49,456 nt of DNA from Succinivibrionaceae bacterium UBA3769 (lineage in GTDB: Bacteria > Pseudomonadota > Gammaproteobacteria > Enterobacterales > Succinivibrionaceae): contig DFFT01000025.1 of NCBI GenBank assembly GCA_002372325.1, positions 1 through 49,456 on the forward strand, in the 5' to 3' direction. This document shows positions 44,014 through 49,456 of this stretch, one piece after another. The notes under the pieces were generated by a model that was not told the origin of the DNA, did not search any database, and was given only the letters and a program-made list of their open reading frames with translations. The position numbers and the translations under genes were made by a program. The stretch's first letter is position 1. The number at the start of each line of letters is the position of its first letter.

Positions 44014-46581
44014 CTACCGCGTTTTGCTGGCCTCATAGTCAGCCCGGGAAAGAACCGTGCTGAACAGTCCCACGTCCTCATCCCGGTGACTGTTGATTCC
44101 GGTATATTCCAGACTGGCATCCTCGTACCGCTTGAACTTGTACACCGCATCATTCATCAGGGATTCGTTAAAGAGATTCAGAGACACCAGAAGCTCAAAG
44201 TCGGAAACGTCGATGCCGGTAACCTTATGAAAAAGTCCCCCTTCCAGTCTGGTAATAACATCGCTGAGACAGACCTCCCGATAATCGGTAAGGTACATGA
44301 ACACGGGAATGCGGGTGGCAAATTTGATGAGCTTTTCCTGGATCTGCCTCCGCTTGTTCTTGTATTCCTTTTCAGCATCGGAAATCTCCTTCTTCTTTTC
44401 CGGGGACGGCTTATCCCCCTTCTCTGTTTTGGCCTTCCGCACCAGCGACGACTTGTTGATTATGGTTTCGATATCGCTGTTGAGACTTCTGAAGCCTTCA
44501 ATCTTCATCAAAGCCGCCATAGCCTGATCATTTTTGAGAAGCTTCTCCAGAGTGCTGTTGTCAACATTTACCAGAAGAGCCGACTCCCACCGCTTTGCCA
44601 GCAGCGTGGCCGATGTTCCGGACATGGCAAAATCCAGAATATCCGTGGCATTGACTTCTCTCATGCCGCTGCCGTCATAGGCCAGCACCGGCAGGAACTT
44701 GATGAACTCGGCAACCTTGTTCTCGGGATTCTTCTCAGAAACGTTAAGCCGGCAGCAGTAGTCCGAGATCTGCCGGAGAGCCCTGTTGATGGCAAAATCA
44801 AAGACGTAGCATTCCTTCTTTATGACCTCGTTCTCGCCGGTATCCTTCTTTATTACCCAAGGACTCTGCACCCGGAAGGCCGCCTGAAAATACGTTTCCG
44901 GCGAAGACAGATTCCGGAGCATCAGAATACCTGTCCACGGCTTTATGGTAACACCAGTGGTCAGCTTGCCGCAGGAAAGCGTAATGGTGCGAGTCTCCAG
45001 GGGATTATCCATGGCCTTTCTTACCGGAGACACCGCCTGAACACCAATTCCGGCCTTTACCCCCGCAGACACTATCACCTTGTAATCATGGTAAAACTTG
45101 TTCTGCTTCTCTTTGAGCAAATTGGCCATAGCATGACAGGATGCCACATCCGGCAGAAACCAGAGCGTATGGGAAAGCGAGCTTAGAAGCCGCTGATCCG
45201 AAAAAGGAAAAGGCGGCTTTTTGGCTCCCAGCTTGAGTTCATCCACCGTAGTTTCAGAAAGGGCTCCCCGAATCAGATCCAGCCACTTCTGCACATAATC
45301 CCCGTGTTTAAATACGGCTTTGGAGTCCTTGCCCTCTGCCCGGAAAAACTCATTGAGGTCAAATTCGTCAAATTCCCCTTCCCGGGCAATCCTCTGCATA
45401 GACTCCGGCAGCCTGTAGGTCAGCATCACCATTCTGGGTAAGGATGCGTACGGATTCTCTTCACCAAGTGCCGGACAGTAATCCGGGAAATACGACAGTC
45501 TGGGCCAGTCTTTCTTGCACTGCTGTTCATCGGAATAGGTCCAGTTATAAATCTGTTCCTCGATAAACTCCCCGGAATTCAAAGCTCTGAAGGGAGTTCC
45601 TGACAGAAACAGGTAATAGCTGGTGGTAATGGGAAGCCAGGACTCATCCTGAGCGTTTCCGGCATCATACTGGGACAAATCCTCTTCATAGGCATCCTCA
45701 TCGTGTTCAAAAAGGTTCTTGGCATTGTCCTTCCATGCACCAAAATGATACTCATCAAATACAACAAGATCCCAGTTTGTCGTATGAACCCACTCATTGC
45801 GGGCCTTTATGCCGCCAGTGTTTTTGTCCTTTCCCAGAAAATCCTGAAAGGAGCCGAAACAGACCACGGGACGGGATTTGTCAGCTGCGGCATACTGCTC
45901 ATTAATGGAGCGTCCCAAAGAATCAGAGGCCGCTGAGATAAACTGCCAGCCTTCAAAGTCTACGTGGGTTTCAATATCCTCCCGCCAGGCCGTTTGTACC
46001 GCCGGCTTAAAGGTCAGAATCAGCACCTTTTTCAGGTTCATTCTTTTGGCAAGCTGGTAGGCAGCAAAAGTTTTGCCGAAACGCATCTTGGCATTCCACA
46101 GAAACTTCGGAATTCTCCCGCTTTCATCCTGAGCGGCGGATTGGAAGTAGGCCATAGTCCTCCGTACTGCCTCTTCCTGTTCCGGTCGCATTCTGAAGTT
46201 GCGGGTGCGGTTCTCGAAATTTTCGGTGCCGGTGGTAACTGCCATTACAGCAGCCTCCACATCCTTAAGAGAACATTGATACCATTCGTTGCGATCATCA
46301 TCCGGATACAACTGAGAAAACCCCTTCTTCTCAAGTACTCGATGCACGTCATGATCCAGAAAGCAGCTGCCGTCGTTTCTCATAGCCGACCAGGAATTCA
46401 GGATCTTATAAGGCACTGCGGCCGTATGAAGCTGTTCCCTGACTCTGGTTGCCACATCTCTCTCCGTGTAACCGACCTTGATATATCCCTCGTGCGATTT
46501 CACTCCCTCCAGGACATAGGCATAAATCCGCGGACGGGAAGCTGTTTTTTCAGGGAAGAACTCCTGTTGCGGTTCTGTCAT
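44014..46581 (-). CDS. Restriction helicase with N-terminal GIY-YIG-like (T5orf172) domain
   Basis: This 855-residue protein has a GIY-YIG/T5orf172-like domain at about residues 15-120 (IYAYVLEG, GYIKVGYTERDVATRV, NEWYQCSLKDVEAAV) and a superfamily 2 helicase core: Walker A MRFGKTFAAYQL near 168, DEYH near 275, LFLSGTPF near 327, and a C-terminal RecA lobe with TTGVTIKPW and YFQAAFRVQS. The position of the nuclease catalytic Glu seems to hold Asp (LDHDVH instead of xExxLH). A lysine-rich coiled stretch (KPSPEKKKEISDAEKEYKNKRR) follows. Its start overlaps the upstream methyltransferase stop (TAATG). It is the likely translocating and cleaving subunit of the restriction-modification operon. Confidence 0.8.
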   Translation of the reverse strand: MTEPQQEFFPEKTASRPRIYAYVLEGVKSHEGYIKVGYTERDVATRVREQLHTAAVPYKILNSWSAMRNDGSCFLDHDVHRVLEKKGFSQLYPDDDRNEWYQCSLKDVEAAVMAVTTGTENFENRTRNFRMRPEQEEAVRRTMAYFQSAAQDESGRIPKFLWNAKMRFGKTFAAYQLAKRMNLKKVLILTFKPAVQTAWREDIETHVDFEGWQFISAASDSLGRSINEQYAAADKSRPVVCFGSFQDFLGKDKNTGGIKARNEWVHTTNWDLVVFDEYHFGAWKDNAKNLFEHDEDAYEEDLSQYDAGNAQDESWLPITTSYYLFLSGTPFRALNSGEFIEEQIYNWTYSDEQQCKKDWPRLSYFPDYCPALGEENPYASLPRMVMLTYRLPESMQRIAREGEFDEFDLNEFFRAEGKDSKAVFKHGDYVQKWLDLIRGALSETTVDELKLGAKKPPFPFSDQRLLSSLSHTLWFLPDVASCHAMANLLKEKQNKFYHDYKVIVSAGVKAGIGVQAVSPVRKAMDNPLETRTITLSCGKLTTGVTIKPWTGILMLRNLSSPETYFQAAFRVQSPWVIKKDTGENEVIKKECYVFDFAINRALRQISDYCCRLNVSEKNPENKVAEFIKFLPVLAYDGSGMREVNATDILDFAMSGTSATLLAKRWESALLVNVDNSTLEKLLKNDQAMAALMKIEGFRSLNSDIETIINKSSLVRKAKTEKGDKPSPEKKKEISDAEKEYKNKRRQIQEKLIKFATRIPVFMYLTDYREVCLSDVITRLEGGLFHKVTGIDVSDFELLVSLNLFNESLMNDAVYKFKRYEDASLEYTGINSHRDEDVGLFSTVLSRADYEASKTR

Positions 46582-48116
46582 TAATTACCTCCGTAATTAT
46601 GAATCTTACTGTCTATATATTGCCATTCATCATCTGAGATTCCCCATTCCTTCCGAAGAAATTCATCAGTATAGACAAATTCATATTTACCCAAATCAGG
46701 AACAAAACAAAACCTATCCCTTGATACGTGTTGAGAAACGACCGTTTGAAGAATTAAAAATCTCACTATTTTTGTTAACAGATACGATCTAAAAAACAGC
46801 GTTTCTTCTTCAGAATCAAAAACATTTGCAACTAACCATGTTTGTGTACAACATTCACCTGGTTTTGCAACTATCGTATTACCTTCATAGTACAAACCAA
46901 CAGGTTTAGTAAAATCTGTTTGTCCTGCTATTGGAGCTTCAGGAATTAATAATTTATATTTATCAATATCACCTGAAATATCTCTTACATCACAAGTACG
47001 AACATATTTAAGCCCAGTTTTTTGTTTAAACCAACACGGAGTTCCAAACTCAACAGGAGTATAAGAGGTAATAATACCGTACGGTGTTTGCGACGAAACA
47101 ACAGAATCCATCATTCGTCCATTATTAATTTTTAAACTTTTAATTTTATTAATTACTTTTAGTCCCACCACATCTCTAATGAATACATGATTCTCATCCA
47201 GTATTCTATTGACTGTTTGTTTAGTATCACCAATAATACTAGTAAATGCACATTCACCTTCTTGATCCCTACTCCAAAGAAAATAGCAAATACCACCTGG
47301 ATTATCAACTCCTTGAAAACAATCATAAGGATTAGGATAGTCTACTAATGCAATTACATGTTTATCACCAAGCATGCTTGATCTGAATTCATCTAACCCA
47401 CGTCCTCCTGTATACCATTTTGCAGGAATAATCATTGTTAAAAAACGAGGATTTAATTTTTTAGCTTGCTCAACAAATTTATGATAAATCGGAACCGCGT
47501 AATTTTTCTGTTTTACACCTACTTTTAATTGATACGGTGGATTGCCAATAACAACATCAAACTTCATGTTAAATATCTCTTGTGGTGTGTTTGTATGAAT
47601 CATTTCATAGGCATAGCTTTCCAAATTTGAATCTCTTTCGTATATTTCTTTCGTGGCTCCACAGAATATACACCTGCCGTCATACCACTTATGCCTGGAA
47701 GAAACTGCTGAAAACCGGATATTTCCTTCGGGGGAATCAAAATGGACTACAGAATATTCAGAATCCGCATCTTTTGAACAATAAAGGCTGCGACGTGAAA
47801 TGAGAGAGGTCAGAGTTGTTATTGCAATGCCAAAAAGCTGATTTTTAAAGATATGATTAAGGCGTTCCTGAAGATCCGGAAAAACTGGTTCCAGCCCCTT
47901 AATCAGCCGTTTTGCGATTTCCCGCAAAAACACCCCGCTCTTGCAGCAGGGATCAAGAAATTTGGTGTCCGGACTCTGAAAGAGCTCCTGCGGCAGAAGA
48001 TCCAGCATCGCATTAGCGATATCAGGCGGCGTAAAAACCTCATCGCTGGACAGATTGGCCAAGCAGCAAAGGACATCCGGGTTGTAGCTTTTCGAAAATG
48101 AGGAGCTATCTGTCAT
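46581..48116 (-). CDS. Eco57I-type DNA adenine methyltransferase, mosaic composition
   Basis: This 511-residue protein starts at 48116 with GGAGGG 9 bases upstream. SAM motif I is FLDPCCKSGVFLREIAKRL near residue 57, and catalytic motif IV is VVIGNPPYQLK near residue 193, as in gamma-class N6-adenine enzymes. A CIFCGA pair lies between them. From about residue 155 to the end (roughly 47650-46590) the DNA is very AT-rich; the line 47101-47160 has only 11 G+C in 60. The N-terminal part and both neighbours are much richer in GC. The low-GC half contains the catalytic NPPY and the presumed target recognition domain. The start overlaps the previous gene by 11 bases. Confidence 0.86.
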   Translation of the reverse strand: MTDSSSFSKSYNPDVLCCLANLSSDEVFTPPDIANAMLDLLPQELFQSPDTKFLDPCCKSGVFLREIAKRLIKGLEPVFPDLQERLNHIFKNQLFGIAITTLTSLISRRSLYCSKDADSEYSVVHFDSPEGNIRFSAVSSRHKWYDGRCIFCGATKEIYERDSNLESYAYEMIHTNTPQEIFNMKFDVVIGNPPYQLKVGVKQKNYAVPIYHKFVEQAKKLNPRFLTMIIPAKWYTGGRGLDEFRSSMLGDKHVIALVDYPNPYDCFQGVDNPGGICYFLWSRDQEGECAFTSIIGDTKQTVNRILDENHVFIRDVVGLKVINKIKSLKINNGRMMDSVVSSQTPYGIITSYTPVEFGTPCWFKQKTGLKYVRTCDVRDISGDIDKYKLLIPEAPIAGQTDFTKPVGLYYEGNTIVAKPGECCTQTWLVANVFDSEEETLFFRSYLLTKIVRFLILQTVVSQHVSRDRFCFVPDLGKYEFVYTDEFLRKEWGISDDEWQYIDSKIHNYGGN

Positions 48117-48813
48117 AGGAATTGTCCCTCCGGTAATCAAAGACATACTGTTTCAGAAGAATTGGCTCGCACGCGCCGCCATCTAAACCGCCGGAAAACA
48201 AATCGATTTCTCCGGTCTTTTTGAAATTGTCTGAGCCGGAACCTGCAGCAAGCAGTTCAGCGAAGGAGTAATCCTTGCGCTGAATCCGGAAATCATTGAA
48301 TGGAAAGGTCCATTCCGAGAACACCACTGGCCTTGCGGTATCCTTCTGATGCTCATCAACGCACATCAAAGTCAGGGCATTCCCGCAGACAATGTTTTTG
48401 CTGAGAATGAAACGGACGGTATTTCTGCAGGCCTCATTGGCCTCAGATCCTAATACCTCGTCATACTCGCGGCTCCAGATTTCATACAGACGTTCCCGGG
48501 CTGCCAGAACGTTATCCATCAGGAGATCAACGCCATAAATGGAGGCAACGGAAATAAGGGAGTTCTTTTCAAAGGCTAGGGGATCGAGGAGCTTTGTCCG
48601 GGGAGAAACAGAGAGCTTTCTGGCAGCTGTCAGTTTCCGTTCCAAAATGGCGGCCATGAAGTTGCCGTCACCGCAGGCAGGCTCCAAAAAACGGCTGTCC
48701 ACCCGCTCTGTCTCTTGTTTAACAAGATCCAGCATGGCATTCACTTCTCTCTCGCCGGTAAATACCTCGCCATGATCGGCTACCCGCTGCCGGGATTTAA
48801 TTTGTCTGGCCAT
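48106..48813 (-). CDS. Small methyltransferase-like subunit (motif I only)
   Basis: This 235-residue protein begins MARQIKSRQRVADHGEVFTG; an upstream GTG start is less likely. It carries an N6-methyltransferase N-terminal segment (GEVFTGEREVNAMLDLV) and SAM motif I (FLEPACGDGNFMAAIL), then GVDLLMDNVLAARERL. No NPPY motif is found; its place is taken by VFSEWTFPFNDFRIQRKDYSF. Proteins of this size often precede an Eco57I-type methyltransferase, so it may be a SAM-binding partner subunit. It is first in the three-gene operon and overlaps the next gene. Alternatively it is a decayed methyltransferase, but the clean frame and overlap argue against that. Confidence 0.78.
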   Translation of the reverse strand: MARQIKSRQRVADHGEVFTGEREVNAMLDLVKQETERVDSRFLEPACGDGNFMAAILERKLTAARKLSVSPRTKLLDPLAFEKNSLISVASIYGVDLLMDNVLAARERLYEIWSREYDEVLGSEANEACRNTVRFILSKNIVCGNALTLMCVDEHQKDTARPVVFSEWTFPFNDFRIQRKDYSFAELLAAGSGSDNFKKTGEIDLFSGGLDGGACEPILLKQYVFDYRRDNSYDR

Positions 48814-49456
48814 GCAAAGCTTCTGATAAAATTCAACATACAGAAAAAGCACAGCCTTACAAGATGAAACAGCAGCGCCAACACCAGCATTTGCACTTTT
48901 CGAGGGCCGTAATTTAGTGCTTTGCTGACATATGCGTATTATTTCTTTAGACCGTGGTCAAACTAGTAGCCTGACAGCACTCAATTTTCTCAAAAAAAAA
49001 AAAAATACATTGACGAATATCACGGAATGAGCAAATACCCATAAACATTAATGATGATTCTGAATCAGTTATCATCACGGCCAATTGCGGAGGATATTCA
49101 TCTTCATCATTATCATGAGAAAGACAAACGGCATTTGAGATGCTGACAGAGAACGGTTTGCGATATGCTTGAGAGCCTATCCTGTCAGTGATTTAGGTCA
49201 GCAGGCTGCCAGAATTACAGATATCACGAAATTGAACAACAGCGAAAAACCGGGAGGCACTCCTCCGCAGAAATCTTCATGGAACATGGAAGAATTATGG
49301 CAGCAAATCAAAACTGAAAAACGCCCGCCGAATTAATTTTAATAATTTAAATCATGCCCCCGTACTTAAGAAAATTGCCCACTATCTAATTTAGAATACT
49401 ATCAAATAACACAGCATTACTTTTTCCTGCTTTTATGAGTGCGGTGCAGAATCTCA
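48814..49456. other. Upstream region of the restriction operon, no clear gene
   Basis: A 13-base A-run lies near 48995. From about 49130 to 49336 on the plus strand a frame without a good start codon reads like the end of a decayed gene (for example SWNMEELWQQIKTEKRPPN before a TAA). The last 120 bases are AT-rich. No terminator or tRNA is seen. Confidence 0.45.

Noticed and set aside
49130..49336. Short coding-like stretch at the right edge
   Set aside because: It has no start codon in frame (a TGA interrupts it) and is too short to identify, so it is only mentioned in the spacer note.

Overview
The window looks like chromosomal DNA of a gammaproteobacterium with an outer membrane. mutH (methyl-directed mismatch repair), dgkA, sodB, hldD (LPS heptose), a dolP-like lipoprotein, a DUF2835 protein and a pepN / DUF2835 / pyrD / zapC-like order are all typical of that class. 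Aeromonadales, perhaps Succinivibrionaceae, is my best guess; this is inference from gene content and style, not from a marker gene. Most genes are fairly GC-rich, while several accessory stretches are clearly AT-rich.

Layout. 1-6.8 kb: an AAA-ATPase-like gene cut by the window edge, a small secreted protein, an orphan putrescine-binding protein (potF), tag with a small membrane protein, mutH, dgkA and sodB. 6.9-17.6 kb: a hypothetical protein, a dicarboxylate/amino-acid symporter, hldD, a dual-BON lipoprotein, a rhomboid protease, a large Sel1-repeat lipoprotein, a small secreted protein, and a two-gene operon behind a good sigma70 promoter that encodes a basic small protein and a DnaQ-fold protein lacking its first catalytic motif. 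17.8-20 kb: a broken TnsB/Mu-type transposase. 20.3-24.7 kb: a methyl-accepting chemotaxis protein with an 18-residue repeat tail, a periplasmic helical protein, and a type IV pilin. 25.7-25.9 kb: two tandem proline tRNAs, the second with anticodon AGG. 26-28 kb: a divergent transposase-like gene.

28.2-33.1 kb holds a two-gene McrBC-type module: a coiled-coil AAA+ protein followed by a DUF2357/PD-(D/E)XK nuclease. A transcription terminator sits in its 5' leader. Its upstream spacer carries two CRP-like palindromes and one LacI-family-like operator, shared with a divergently transcribed unknown gene (33957) that has a very strong ribosome binding site. A long gene-poor stretch follows (34.5-36.8 kb). 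Then comes a core block transcribed leftward: pepN, DUF2835, pyrD, an ORFan and a zapC-like gene. 44-48.8 kb is a three-gene restriction-modification operon: a small motif-I methyltransferase, an Eco57I-type methyltransferase, and a GIY-YIG-like/helicase protein. The specificity half of the methyltransferase is strikingly AT-rich.

Together, two restriction-type systems and transposase remnants surround housekeeping genes, so the right half looks like a small defence island around a conserved pepN-pyrD core. The most unusual items are the proline tRNA with A34, the mosaic methyltransferase, the leader terminator of the McrBC-like operon, the catalytically empty DnaQ-fold protein, the repeat-tailed chemoreceptor with its periplasmic neighbour, and a cluster of TGTAAT/ATTACA palindromes near 36.2 kb. 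No sequence search was possible; all family names rest on motifs read by eye.
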